From: JAJCZZ01 sp964569085
GTDB lineage: Bacteria > Gemmatimonadota > Gemmatimonadetes > Longimicrobiales > Gaopeijiaceae
Length of the DNA: 64,000 nucleotides
Reading direction: 5' to 3'
NCBI GenBank assembly: GCA_964569085.1
Contig: CAZMTA010000016.1
Location: 1 to 64,000 of the forward strand
This document shows positions 41,566 to 50,574 of the stretch, one piece after another (the stretch's first letter is position 1; each line of letters starts with the position of its first letter). The translations under genes and the position numbers were made by a program. The notes below the pieces were generated by a model. It saw nothing but the letters and a program-made list of their open reading frames with translations. It was not told the DNA's origin and did no database searches.

Positions 41566-42249
41566 TCACCCCACCAGGAGCTCCACCACCCTCCCGGTGT
41601 CGGCGAAGTCGGCCACCACCCAGTCCGCCCCGGCCTCCCGGAGGTCCTCGGCCGGGTGGCGCCCGGTGGCCACGGCCACGGTGCGCGCGCCGGCCACCCG
41701 GCCGCACTGGACGTCCCGGGGCGTGTCCCCCACCACGAAGACCTCCTGGGCGGGGAAGCGCACGCCCCACGCCTCCCGGGCCCGCTCCAGCGCCACCGCC
41801 GGGAGCGCGTCCCGGTCCTCGGCGTCGGAGCCGTAGCTCCCGGTGGAGAAGTGCTGGTGGAGCCCGGCGGAGCCGAGCTTCAGACGGGCCCCGTCGGCGA
41901 TGTTCCCGGTGAGGAGGGCCAGCGCCACGTCGGCCTCGGCGGCCAGCGCCTCCAGGAGCTCGGGCACCCCGGGGAGGACCTCCATGGGCGTGGCCTCCAG
42001 CCCCTCCTCGAGGCCGGCCAGGTAGCGCTCCCACAGCCCGGGCAGGCCGTCGTCGATGGCCTCGTCCTCCAGCCCGGCCAGGCGCAGGAGCTCCCGGGCG
42101 ATCTGGGGGTCGGTCTTCCCGGAGAAGGAGTGCCCCTCGATGGGCCCGGCGGTGCCGAAGGTGTCCAGCATGGCCCGGTGGAAGGCGTCCTTGGCGGGGC
42201 CGCCCTGGACCAGGGTGCCGTCGATGTCGAAGAGGAGGAGTCGTCTCAT
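41566..42249 (-). CDS. HAD-superfamily phosphatase (phosphoglycolate phosphatase-like)
   Basis: 227 residues. Motif I LLLFDIDGTLVQGG with the nucleophile Asp, motif II in ALLTGN, and motif IV in VFVVGDTPRDVQCG. The cap domain lies between residues about 18 and 85 (C1 type). This arrangement matches Gph/PGP-like phosphatases that clear 2-phosphoglycolate or similar small phosphates. A GC-rich palindrome after the stop (about 41536-41554) may terminate transcription. Confidence 0.87.
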   Translation of the reverse strand: MRRLLLFDIDGTLVQGGPAKDAFHRAMLDTFGTAGPIEGHSFSGKTDPQIARELLRLAGLEDEAIDDGLPGLWERYLAGLEEGLEATPMEVLPGVPELLEALAAEADVALALLTGNIADGARLKLGSAGLHQHFSTGSYGSDAEDRDALPAVALERAREAWGVRFPAQEVFVVGDTPRDVQCGRVAGARTVAVATGRHPAEDLREAGADWVVADFADTGRVVELLVG

Positions 42250-42277
42250 GCTCGGTGGGGCTGCGTGCGGGTGAGGG

Positions 42278-43255
42278 CTAGGGCGCGACGGCGCGGGTCA
42301 GCGCGTCCTCCAGGACGGCCTGGGCCGCCACGGCCAGCGCCAGGACCGTCGTGGAGGGGAGGGCCTCGCCCTCCCCGCCCGGGTCCGCCGTGCTGGCCGC
42401 GAAGAGGACGTCCCCGTCGAAGGGGGTGTGGACCGGGTGGATCCGCCGCGCGAAGGCGTTCCCGGCTACACGCGCCAGGCGGGACAGGTCCCGGGCGCCC
42501 AGGGGCGCGTCGGTGGCCACCACGGCAAGGGTCGTGTTGGTGCCCGCGGCCAGGTCGCGCATCTCCCCGCCCCCGCCGTCCTCCCCGGCGTCCCGGAGCG
42601 CCGCCCGGAGGAGCGCCGCCCCGTCCAGGAAGGCGCCGTCGGGACCCCGGGCGCCGGCCACCACCGCGCCGGAGGCGTCGAGCACGTCGCCCAGGGCGTT
42701 GACCACGGCCAGGGCGCCCACCGTCCAGGGACCGGCGGCCACGGCCGCCGAGCCCACCCCGCCGGGCATGGAGGCTTCCAGGCCGGCCAGCTTCCCCACC
42801 CGGGCGCCGGCGCCGGCCCCGACCCGGCCCGTGTGGACCGGGTCGGGGGAGGCGGCCTCGCAGGCGGCGCGGCCCGTGGCGGCGTCGGGGCGGGCCACGC
42901 CCTCGGCCAGGTCGAAGATCACCGCGGCGGGCACGATGGGGACGCGGGCCCGTCCGGTGTCGTAGCCCCGGTCCCGCTCGGCGAGCCACGCCATCACCCC
43001 GTCGGCGGCGGCGAGGCCGAAGGCCGAGCCGCCGGTGAGCAGGAGGGCGTCCACCGTGGGAACGAGGTGCTCCGGGGAGAGCGGGCCCAGCTCGCGGCTC
43101 CCGGTGGCCAGCCCCCGCACCTCGCAGACGGCGCGCAGGGGGCCCAGGACCACCGTGCAGCCGGAGCCGCCGCCGGGGACCTCGGCGTGGCCCACCTCGA
43201 GACCGGGAACGGCGGTGAGGCCGGGCGAGCCGGCCGCCGTCCCCCCGGGGGTCAC
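42278..43255 (-). CDS. P1 family peptidase (DmpA-like)
   Basis: 325 residues. P1/DmpA aminopeptidases and beta-peptidyl aminopeptidases are self-processing. Recognisable parts are PGLEVGHAEVPGGGSGCTVV, LLLTGGSAFGLAAADGVMAW, and PIVPAAVIFDLAEG, followed by GAGAGARVGKLAG and WTVGALAVVNALGDV. The expected nucleophile Ser-containing NTG loop is represented by TNTTLAVVATDAPL. GTG start overlaps the threonine ammonia-lyase stop by four bases, so it is co-transcribed with gyrA and that gene. Confidence 0.85.
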   Translation of the reverse strand: MTPGGTAAGSPGLTAVPGLEVGHAEVPGGGSGCTVVLGPLRAVCEVRGLATGSRELGPLSPEHLVPTVDALLLTGGSAFGLAAADGVMAWLAERDRGYDTGRARVPIVPAAVIFDLAEGVARPDAATGRAACEAASPDPVHTGRVGAGAGARVGKLAGLEASMPGGVGSAAVAAGPWTVGALAVVNALGDVLDASGAVVAGARGPDGAFLDGAALLRAALRDAGEDGGGGEMRDLAAGTNTTLAVVATDAPLGARDLSRLARVAGNAFARRIHPVHTPFDGDVLFAASTADPGGEGEALPSTTVLALAVAAQAVLEDALTRAVAP

Positions 43256-44220
43256 AGGTCGGCCAGGAACGAGGGGTCCAGGTTCCCCCCGCTGATCACC
43301 ACGGCCACCGACGCGCCCCGGGCGTCCACGACGCCGGAGAGGAGGGCCGCCGTGGTGGCGGCGCCGGAGAACTCCACCACCAGCTTCTGGCGGTGCACCA
43401 GGAGGCGGGTGGCCTCCCGGATGGCGTCGTCGGAGACGGTCACCACGTCGTCCACCAGCTCCCGGTGGTGCTCGTAGGTGAGCTCCCCGGAGATGATGGG
43501 CTTGAGCCCGTCGGCGATGGTGTCGATCTCGGTGAGCATGGTGGGGCCTTCGTGGTCCAGGGCGGCCCGCATGGACGCGGCCCCCTCGGGCTCGACGCCG
43601 ATCACCGAGGCGTGGGGGAGCATGCGCTTCACCGCGGCGGCCACGCCGCTGGTGAGGCCGCCCCCGCCGATGCAGGAGACCACCAGGTCCACGTCGGTCC
43701 AGGCCTGGGCGATCTCGAGGCCGACCGTGCCCTGCCCGGCGATGATGTGCCGGTGGTCGAAGGGGGGCACCATGGCCAGCCCCTCCTCCTCGGCGATCTC
43801 CTCGGCCCGGCGCTGCCGCTCCACCGAGGTCGTCCCCTCGAAGTGGAGCTCGGCGCCCAGCCGCTCCGCGCCCTTACGCTTCACCTCGGGGGCGTCGGTG
43901 GGCATGACCACCACGGCCCGGATCCCCCGGAGCTTTCCGGCCAGCGCCACGGCCTGGGCGTGGTTCCCGGAGGAGTAGGTGATGATGCCGTTCTTCGTCT
44001 GCTCGTCGGAGAGCTGGGAGACGAAGTTGTACGCCCCCCGGATCTTGAAGGACCCGGCGCGCTGCAGGTTCTCGCACTTGAGGCGCACCGTGGCGCCGGT
44101 GGCGTCGGAGACGGCGTCGGACGGGAGGAGGGGGGTGGGCACCGCCACCCCGGCCAGGCGCCGGGCGGCGGCCTCGATCTCGGTGAGGCCGACCAGCCCC
44201 TCCCCCGTCACGTCGCTCAT
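43252..44220 (-). CDS. Threonine ammonia-lyase (short, catabolic type)
   Basis: 322 residues. PLP enzyme converting threonine (or serine) to 2-oxobutyrate and ammonia. PLP-binding Lys59 in GSFKIRGAYN; glycine-rich phosphate loop CIGGGGLTSGVA; Asn motif SSGNHAQ. There is no C-terminal ACT-like regulatory domain, so it is the short form (TdcB-like) rather than long IlvA; it could also be a serine racemase-type relative. Its ATG overlaps the gyrA stop (ATGA), an uncommon coupling of a metabolic gene to gyrase. Confidence 0.9.
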   Translation of the reverse strand: MSDVTGEGLVGLTEIEAAARRLAGVAVPTPLLPSDAVSDATGATVRLKCENLQRAGSFKIRGAYNFVSQLSDEQTKNGIITYSSGNHAQAVALAGKLRGIRAVVVMPTDAPEVKRKGAERLGAELHFEGTTSVERQRRAEEIAEEEGLAMVPPFDHRHIIAGQGTVGLEIAQAWTDVDLVVSCIGGGGLTSGVAAAVKRMLPHASVIGVEPEGAASMRAALDHEGPTMLTEIDTIADGLKPIISGELTYEHHRELVDDVVTVSDDAIREATRLLVHRQKLVVEFSGAATTAALLSGVVDARGASVAVVISGGNLDPSFLADL

Positions 44221-46865
44221 GGCGTCTCCTCGTGCTCCTCGTCGAGCTCGTCCGCCTCGTCGTCCTCGTCGAGGTCGTCGTCCTCGAAGGCGTCGTCCTC
44301 GAAGTCGTCCTCGAGCTCGTCGTCCGCGTCGGGCATGCCGGAGGACTCCGGCGCGTCGCCGTTCCCGGAGAGCTCACCCTCCACGGCGCCCTCGCCGTCC
44401 TCGCCCTCCTCGTCCTCCTCCTCGGCCACGACCCGGGCGACGTCCACCACGACATCGCCGGAATCCAGGTTCATGAGCTTCACGCCCTGGGTCGCCCGGC
44501 CGATGACCGAGATGTCGGCCACCCGCTGGCGGTTCACCACGCCCTTCCGGGTGATGAGCATGAGTTGCTCGTCCTCGGAGACCGACTTGATGGAGATGAC
44601 CTTGCCGGTCTTCTCCGAGAGCTTCTGGTTGATCACGCCCTTCCCGCCCCGGCTCTGGAGCCGGTAGGCGTCGGGGTCGGTGCGCTTGCCCATCCCGTTC
44701 TCGGTCACGACCAGGAGGGTCGACTCGGGCCGCACCCGGACCATGCCGATGACCACGTCGTCGTCCGACAGGCGGATGCCCCGGACGCCCTCGGTGGCCC
44801 GGCCCATCTCCCGGGCGTCGTCCTCGTTGAAGCGGATCGCCATGCCCTCGCGGGTGGCGAGGATGATCTCGTCCCCGGGCTCGGTGATCTGGACGTCGAT
44901 GAGCTCGTCGCCCTCGCGGATGTTGATGGCGTTGAGCCCCACCACCCGCACGTTCCCGTAGGCCGACAGCGCCGTCTTCTTCACCTTGCCCTGGCGGGTG
45001 GCGAAGAGGAGGTGGGTGTCGTCCACGAACTCGCGCACCGGCACCACCGCCGCGATCTCCTCGTCCTTGCTCAGGTTGAGGAGGTTCACGATGGGCTTGC
45101 CCCGGGAGTTCCGGCCGCCGGTGGGCAGCTCCCAGACCTTGATCCAGTAGCACTGGCCCCGGCGGGTGAAGACCATGAGGTAGTCGTGGGTGGACGCCAC
45201 GAAGAGGTGCTCCACCCAGTCCTCGTCCTTGGTGTCCATGCCGCGCAGGCCCCGGCCGCCCCGGCGCTGGGCCCGGTACGTGTCCACGGCCAGGCGCTTC
45301 ACGTAGCCCTGGTTGGACATGGTGACGACCATGTCCTCCTCGACGATGAGGTCCTCGATGTCGAAGCCGCCCACGTCGCCGATGATCTCGGTGCGGCGCT
45401 CGTCGCCGTACTTCTCGGCGATTTCGTGGAGCTCGTCCTTGAGGATGTCCATGCGCCGGTCCTCGGAGCCGAGGATGTGGCGCAGGTCCTCGATGGTGGC
45501 GCGGACCTCGGCCAGCTCCCCCTCGAGCTTGTCGATCTCCAGCCCGGTGAGGCGGGCCAGGCGCATGTCCAGGATGGCCTTCGCCTGGCGCTCGGAGAGG
45601 TCGTACGTCTCCTGGAGCTGACGCGAGGCGTGGTCCGTGTCGTCGGAGCCCCGGATGAGCTCGATGACGTCGTCGATGTTGTCGACGGCGATCTTGAGCC
45701 CCTCCAGGATGTGCTCGCGGTCCAGCGCCTGCCTCAGGTCGTACTCGGAGCGCTTCACGATCACCGTCAGGCGGTGGTCGATGAAGTGCTGCAGCATCTC
45801 CCGGAGGCTCATGACCTTCGGGACGCCGTCCACCAGCGCCAGGAGGATGGTGCCGAAGGTGGACTGCATCTGGGTGTGCTTGTACAGGCGGTTCAGCACC
45901 ACCTGGGGCACGGAGTCGCGCTTGAGCTCCACCACGATGCGCATCCCGTCCCGGTCCGACTCGTCCCGGAGGTCGCGGATCTCGGTGATCTTCTTGTCCC
46001 GCACGAGCTGGGCGATCTGCTCGATGAGGCGGGTCTTGTTCACCATGAAGGGGATCTCGGTGATGACGATCCGCTCCGAGTTGGCATCGATGTTCTCGAT
46101 GTCCGCCTTGGCGCGCATGACCACCCGGCCGCGACCGGTCCGGTAGGCGTCCTGCACCCCGCCGGTGCCGCAGATGTAGCCCCCGGTGGGGAAGTCGGGG
46201 CCCTTCACGATGGCCTCGAGGTGCTCCTGGGGGAGCTGGGGATCGTCGATGAGCGCCGCCGTGGCGTCGACGATCTCCCGGAGGTTGTGGGGCGGGATGT
46301 TGGTCGCCATCCCGACGGCGATCCCGCTGGAGCCGTTGACGAGGAGGTTCGGGACCTTCGAGGGGAGGACCGTGGGCTCCTGGATCCGTCCGTCGAAGTT
46401 GTCCTGGAACGGGACCGTCTCCTTGTCGATGTCGACGAGGAGCTCCATGGCCAGGTTCGTCAGCCGGGCCTCGGTGTAGCGGTAGGCCGCCGCCGAGTCG
46501 CCGTCGATGGACCCGAAGTTCCCCTGCCCGTCCACCAGCGGGTAGCGCAGGGAGAAGTCCTGGACCATGCGGACCATGGAGTCGTACACGGCGGAGTCGC
46601 CGTGGGGGTGGAACTTACCCAGCACCTCACCCACCACGGTCGCGCTCTTCTTGTAGCCACGACCCGGGGAGAGCCCCAGCTCGCTCATGGCGTACAGGAT
46701 GCGCCGATGCACCGGCTTCAGGCCGTCCCGTACGTCGGGGAGGGCCCGCTGTACGATCACGCTCATCGAGTAGTCGATGAACGAATCGCGCATCTCGTCC
46801 TCGAGGAGGCGAGCGAACACCCGCTCGCCGGCGCTGCTCTCTAGCTCGAGATCGTCGTCCGCCAT
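44217..46865 (-). CDS. gyrA: DNA gyrase subunit A with long acidic tail
   Basis: 882 residues. Breaks and rejoins DNA to add negative supercoils with GyrB. N-terminal domain: RALPDVRDGLKPVHRRIL, quinolone region HPHGDSAVYD (Ser91 and Asp95, the sensitive-type residues), catalytic Tyr130 in YRYTEARL. C-terminal beta-pinwheel has the GyrA box QRRGGRG, which marks gyrase rather than topoisomerase IV. About 70 residues after the pinwheel are almost entirely Asp/Glu/Ser/Gly. ATG follows GGAAGGAAG. Heads a gyrA, threonine ammonia-lyase, P1 peptidase transcript. Confidence 0.97.
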   Translation of the reverse strand: MADDDLELESSAGERVFARLLEDEMRDSFIDYSMSVIVQRALPDVRDGLKPVHRRILYAMSELGLSPGRGYKKSATVVGEVLGKFHPHGDSAVYDSMVRMVQDFSLRYPLVDGQGNFGSIDGDSAAAYRYTEARLTNLAMELLVDIDKETVPFQDNFDGRIQEPTVLPSKVPNLLVNGSSGIAVGMATNIPPHNLREIVDATAALIDDPQLPQEHLEAIVKGPDFPTGGYICGTGGVQDAYRTGRGRVVMRAKADIENIDANSERIVITEIPFMVNKTRLIEQIAQLVRDKKITEIRDLRDESDRDGMRIVVELKRDSVPQVVLNRLYKHTQMQSTFGTILLALVDGVPKVMSLREMLQHFIDHRLTVIVKRSEYDLRQALDREHILEGLKIAVDNIDDVIELIRGSDDTDHASRQLQETYDLSERQAKAILDMRLARLTGLEIDKLEGELAEVRATIEDLRHILGSEDRRMDILKDELHEIAEKYGDERRTEIIGDVGGFDIEDLIVEEDMVVTMSNQGYVKRLAVDTYRAQRRGGRGLRGMDTKDEDWVEHLFVASTHDYLMVFTRRGQCYWIKVWELPTGGRNSRGKPIVNLLNLSKDEEIAAVVPVREFVDDTHLLFATRQGKVKKTALSAYGNVRVVGLNAINIREGDELIDVQITEPGDEIILATREGMAIRFNEDDAREMGRATEGVRGIRLSDDDVVIGMVRVRPESTLLVVTENGMGKRTDPDAYRLQSRGGKGVINQKLSEKTGKVISIKSVSEDEQLMLITRKGVVNRQRVADISVIGRATQGVKLMNLDSGDVVVDVARVVAEEEDEEGEDGEGAVEGELSGNGDAPESSGMPDADDELEDDFEDDAFEDDDLDEDDEADELDEEHEETP

Positions 46866-46948
46866 GCGTTCTTCCTTCCAGTGTGGAACCGGCCCGAATC
46901 CCGGGCGCGGTCGAAGATCGGATCAGGGCCCGCGGGGGCCCGGTTTGG

Positions 46949-47338
46949 TCAGCTCGTGAAGGAGAGTCCCGTCCAGCCGCACTGCGCGCAGCGACGGCGG
47001 GTGAGGTCCTCTCCGGCGACGGTGGAGACCACGCGTTGCCAGCCCGTGCGCTTCACCCGCCGGGTCTCGTCCCCGCACCGGGGGCAGCTGCGTCCCCGGT
47101 GGCGCACCCCCTTCCAGATCCGTGCGGACCAGAGGGTGAGGCCAGCCAGGACGAGCCCCCCGAGGAGGAAGAGGACCCCCAGGACGAAACGAACCCCGCC
47201 CACCTGGAACTCCACGCCCGCGAAGAGCGCCGTGAAGCCGGCGCCGAGGCGGGCCAGGACGAGGCTCAACCCCTCCGTGGAGAGCTCCAGCCCCGCCAGG
47301 GTCAACCCCAGCGAAGCGATGACGAGTCCGCGCCGCAT
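46949..47338 (-). CDS. Membrane protein with C-terminal zinc ribbon
   Basis: 129 residues. Two to three hydrophobic segments (first ending near residue 30, last VLGVLFLLGGLVLAGLTLWS), then a cytoplasmic zinc ribbon CPRCGDE and CAQCGW spaced by about 28 residues. Family not recognised. It lies 83 bases upstream of gyrA in the same direction and is preceded by the only good promoter candidate in the area, so gyrA may be transcribed through it. Confidence 0.75.
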   Translation of the reverse strand: MRRGLVIASLGLTLAGLELSTEGLSLVLARLGAGFTALFAGVEFQVGGVRFVLGVLFLLGGLVLAGLTLWSARIWKGVRHRGRSCPRCGDETRRVKRTGWQRVVSTVAGEDLTRRRCAQCGWTGLSFTS

Positions 47339-47429
47339 CAGTCGGTCTGGGTCCAGCCGGACTCGCTCAAGCGCGCGACTCCCTCGCAGGTGGCTTCGGG
47401 GGGTGGTCCAGGGTCGTTCCGGAACCCTT

Positions 47430-47460
47430 CAAAACTAACCCTCGCGCGGAGGCGCGGCAA
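47430..47460 (-). promoter_or_regulatory. Candidate promoter upstream of the zinc-ribbon gene and gyrA
   Basis: On the minus strand: TTGCCG (47460-47455), a 17-base spacer, TAGTTT (47437-47432), extended to TAGTTTTG, an exact TAnnTTTG match. Just upstream lies GCCCGTGGCACAA (plus-strand 47471-47483), which also occurs before the sigma-54-like promoter at 10.1 kb. Confidence 0.45.
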
Positions 47461-47549
47461 CCTGAAAAGTGCCCGTGGCACAACGAGTTTCGGGCGATGG
47501 CACGGAGCTCGCAGAGCGGGGGCGGGCCCGGGACCGTCCGGCGTCGGCC

Positions 47550-50378
47550 TCAGGCGCCCCGGAAGATCTCCCTCAGGTACTGTCCCGTGGCGCTCTCAGG
47601 GACCCCCGCCACGTCCTCGGGACGCCCCATGGCCACCACCTCTCCACCGTGGATTCCGGCCCCGGGTCCGAGGTCCACGAGCCAGTCCGCCACCTTGATC
47701 ACGTCCAGGTTGTGCTCGATGAGGAGGACCGTGTTGCCGGCGTCCACCAGGCGGTCCAGGACGTCCAGGAGCTTGGCCACGTCCTCCCCGGAGAGGCCCG
47801 TCGTGGGCTCGTCCAGGATGTAGAGCTTCCGGCCCTGCTTGCCGGCGGCGCCGGCCAGCTCCCGGGCCACCTTGAGGCGCTGGGCCTCCCCGCCGGAGAG
47901 GGTGGGGGCGGGCTGCCCGAGGCGCAGGTAGCCCAGCCCCACCTGCTGGAGCTGCCAGAGCGTCTTGCCGAGCTTCGACTCCCGGATGAAGAAGCGGATG
48001 GCCTCGTCCACGGTCAGGTTCAGGACGTCGTGGATCGTCTTACCCCGGTACTTCACGTCCAGGATGTCCCGCTTGTACCGCTTGCCTCCGCAGGCCTCGC
48101 AGGGGACGTAGACGTCGGCCATGAAGATCATCTCGATCTCCACCTGGCCGGCTCCCTTGCACTCCTCGCAGCGCCCGCCCTTGGTGTTGAAGGAGAAGGA
48201 TCCCTTGTCGAGCCCCTTCTCCCGGGCGCCGGGCTGCTGGGCGAAGATGCGGCGGATCTCGCCCCACGCCTTGATGTAGGTCACCGGGTTGGAGCGGGGG
48301 GTGCGCCCGATGGGCGACTGGTCCACCAGGATCACCTCGTCGATGTGGCCCAGCCCCTCCAGCGCGTCGTAGTCCCCCACGGCCTCGCCCAGGTGCTCCT
48401 TGGCGGTGGTCTCCCCGGAGAGCTCCCGCTCCGCGGCGCGGTAGAGGACGTCGTGGACCAGCGTGCTCTTCCCGGAGCCCGAGACCCCGGTGACCACGGT
48501 AAGCGCGCCCAGGGGGACCTCCAGGTCCACGCCCCGGAGGTTGTGCTGACGGGCGTTGCGGAGGACCAGGAAGGGCCCGTCCACGCTCCGCCGGCTCTCC
48601 GGGACCGGCACCGCGGAGCGCCCCGACAGGTAGCGGCCGGTGGCCGTGTCCTGGGCCGGGAGCTCGGAGGGCGGACCTTCGTAGACGATCTCGCCTCCGG
48701 CCTCCCCGGACTTGGGGCCGAGCTCCAGGACGTGGTCGGCGGACTCGATGGCCATGGGGTCGTGCTCCACCACCACCACCGTGTTGCCCGCGGCCCGCAG
48801 GCGGAGGAGGAGGTCCAGCATGGCGCCGGTGTCCCGGGGGTGGAGCCCGATGGTGGGCTCGTCCAGGACGTAGAGGGTGTCCACCAGGCTCGAGCCCAGC
48901 GAGTTGGCCAGGTTGATCCGCTGGGCCTCGCCGCCGGAGAGGGTGCGGGTCTGGCGCGCCAGCGTCAGGTAGCCGAGGCCCACGTCCACCAGGAAGGAGA
49001 CCCGGGCGCGGAGCTCCCGGAGGATCGTCTCGGCGATCTGCATCTCCATCTCCGAGAGCTCGAGGGCCTCCACCCAGGGATGGAGGTCCTCCAGCGGCAT
49101 CTCGCCCACCTCGGCGATGGTGCGGCCCGCCACCTGGATCCAGAGGGCTTCCGGGCGGATGCGGGCCCCGCCGCAGCGCCGGCACGTCACCGGGCTCTGG
49201 TACTGGCGCAGGAAAACCCGGATGTACTGCTTGTAGCGCTTCTTCTCCCGGGACTTCAGGAAGGGGACGACGCCCTTGAAGCCCTTGGTCCCGTACAGCA
49301 CGTCCTCCCGGAAGTCCGCCGGGAGCTCGTCCCAGGGGGAGTAGAGCGACACGTCCCGGGACTTGGCGAACTCCCGGAGCTTCTTCCGCTCCTTGTCGTA
49401 GCGGGGCTTGGTCCAGGGGTCGACGGCGCCCTCGTCCAGCGAGCGCTCGGGGTTCGGGACGATGAGCTCCACGTCGTACTCGAGCGTGGCGCCGAAGCCC
49501 GTGCACTCGGGGCACGTCCCATACGGGTTGTTGAAGGAGAAGAGCTGGGGGCGGGGCTCCAGGAAGTCGACCTCGGGATGCTCCGGGCAGCGGAAGTGCT
49601 CGGTGAAGAGGAGGCGCTCGGGGAGGTCCTCGCCCCGGTCGGCCACGACCACCACGGCCTCGCCCTCGCCCTCCTCGAAGCAGGTGCCCAGGGAGTCGGC
49701 CAGCCGGTCCGCGCCCTCGGGGTCCACCTTGAGGCGGTCCACCACGACCAGGATCTCGGCCGCGTCGGTCAGGTCCCGCCCGAGCTCGCCGGGGTCCTCG
49801 GCCTTTGGCAGCGAGACGTCCACCGTCTCTCCGTCCACCAGGAGGCGGACGAAGCCCATGGCCCGGAGGTTCGAGACCACCAGGGGGTGGGTGACCTCCT
49901 CGGAGCGCGGAAGCGGGAAGGTCACCTGGATGCGGGTGCCCTCGGGAAGCTCCAGCGTGCGGTCCACCGCGCCGCTCACCGTGTCCGGCTGGACCCGCCG
50001 CCCGCACTCGGGGCAGAAGGTGCGCCCCACCCGCGCCCACAGGAGGCGGAGGTAGTCGTGGACCTCCGTGGCCGTGCCCACCGTGGAGCGGCTGGTCTTG
50101 GTGGGGTTCTTCTGCTCGATGGCCACGGCGGGGCTGATGCCCTCGATCTGGTCCACCAGCGGCTTCTCCATGCGCTCCAGGAACTGCTTGGCGTACGTGG
50201 AGAGGGACTCCACGTAGCGGCGCTGCCCCTCGGCGAAGAGGGTGTCCAGCGCGAGCGAGCTCTTCCCGGAGCCCGACGGACCCGTGACGACGGTGAGCTG
50301 CCTGCGGGGCAGGTCCACGTCCAGGTTCTTCAGGTTGTGCTGCCGGGCGCCGCGGATGCGGATGGGGTCGTGCGTCAT
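47550..50378 (-). CDS. uvrA: Excinuclease ABC subunit A
   Basis: 942 residues, usual UvrA length. Damage-recognition ATPase of nucleotide excision repair. Two ABC modules: Walker A GPSGSGKSSLALDTL near residue 34 and GVSGSGKSTLVHDVLY in the second half, each with its signature LSGGEAQR. Zinc modules include CPECGRRV and the later CxxC pairs in CEECKGAG and CEACGGKRYKR. ATG at 50378; the gap before it contains a G-rich stretch and a tandem repeat. No terminator-like hairpin was identified after its stop. Confidence 0.97.
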   Translation of the reverse strand: MTHDPIRIRGARQHNLKNLDVDLPRRQLTVVTGPSGSGKSSLALDTLFAEGQRRYVESLSTYAKQFLERMEKPLVDQIEGISPAVAIEQKNPTKTSRSTVGTATEVHDYLRLLWARVGRTFCPECGRRVQPDTVSGAVDRTLELPEGTRIQVTFPLPRSEEVTHPLVVSNLRAMGFVRLLVDGETVDVSLPKAEDPGELGRDLTDAAEILVVVDRLKVDPEGADRLADSLGTCFEEGEGEAVVVVADRGEDLPERLLFTEHFRCPEHPEVDFLEPRPQLFSFNNPYGTCPECTGFGATLEYDVELIVPNPERSLDEGAVDPWTKPRYDKERKKLREFAKSRDVSLYSPWDELPADFREDVLYGTKGFKGVVPFLKSREKKRYKQYIRVFLRQYQSPVTCRRCGGARIRPEALWIQVAGRTIAEVGEMPLEDLHPWVEALELSEMEMQIAETILRELRARVSFLVDVGLGYLTLARQTRTLSGGEAQRINLANSLGSSLVDTLYVLDEPTIGLHPRDTGAMLDLLLRLRAAGNTVVVVEHDPMAIESADHVLELGPKSGEAGGEIVYEGPPSELPAQDTATGRYLSGRSAVPVPESRRSVDGPFLVLRNARQHNLRGVDLEVPLGALTVVTGVSGSGKSTLVHDVLYRAAERELSGETTAKEHLGEAVGDYDALEGLGHIDEVILVDQSPIGRTPRSNPVTYIKAWGEIRRIFAQQPGAREKGLDKGSFSFNTKGGRCEECKGAGQVEIEMIFMADVYVPCEACGGKRYKRDILDVKYRGKTIHDVLNLTVDEAIRFFIRESKLGKTLWQLQQVGLGYLRLGQPAPTLSGGEAQRLKVARELAGAAGKQGRKLYILDEPTTGLSGEDVAKLLDVLDRLVDAGNTVLLIEHNLDVIKVADWLVDLGPGAGIHGGEVVAMGRPEDVAGVPESATGQYLREIFRGA

Positions 50379-50574
50379 GGAGGGGGAGTGGGGGAAGCAC
50401 GGACGGCGGGTCGCTCCCGCGTACCCCGCTCCGGCTGGACGGTCCCTCCGGCGGGGGAGGGCCGGCGGCGGAGGGGATGGGGGGGAGGAGGGGGCGGCGG
50501 CCCGGCGGGGCGGGGCGAGGGCGGGCCCGGTGGGGAGGGCGCGAGGGGCGGAGGAGGCGGTCGGGGGTGGCTCC
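50379..50574. other. G-rich intergenic stretch with G-quadruplex motif
   Basis: First part of the 476-base gap between the divergent uvrA and DUF2911 genes. It is strongly purine/G-skewed on the plus strand. Bases 50507-50525 read GGGGCGGGGCGAGGGCGGG, four G-runs with loops of one to three bases, fitting a G-quadruplex. No gene or convincing promoter is seen here. Confidence 0.45.
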
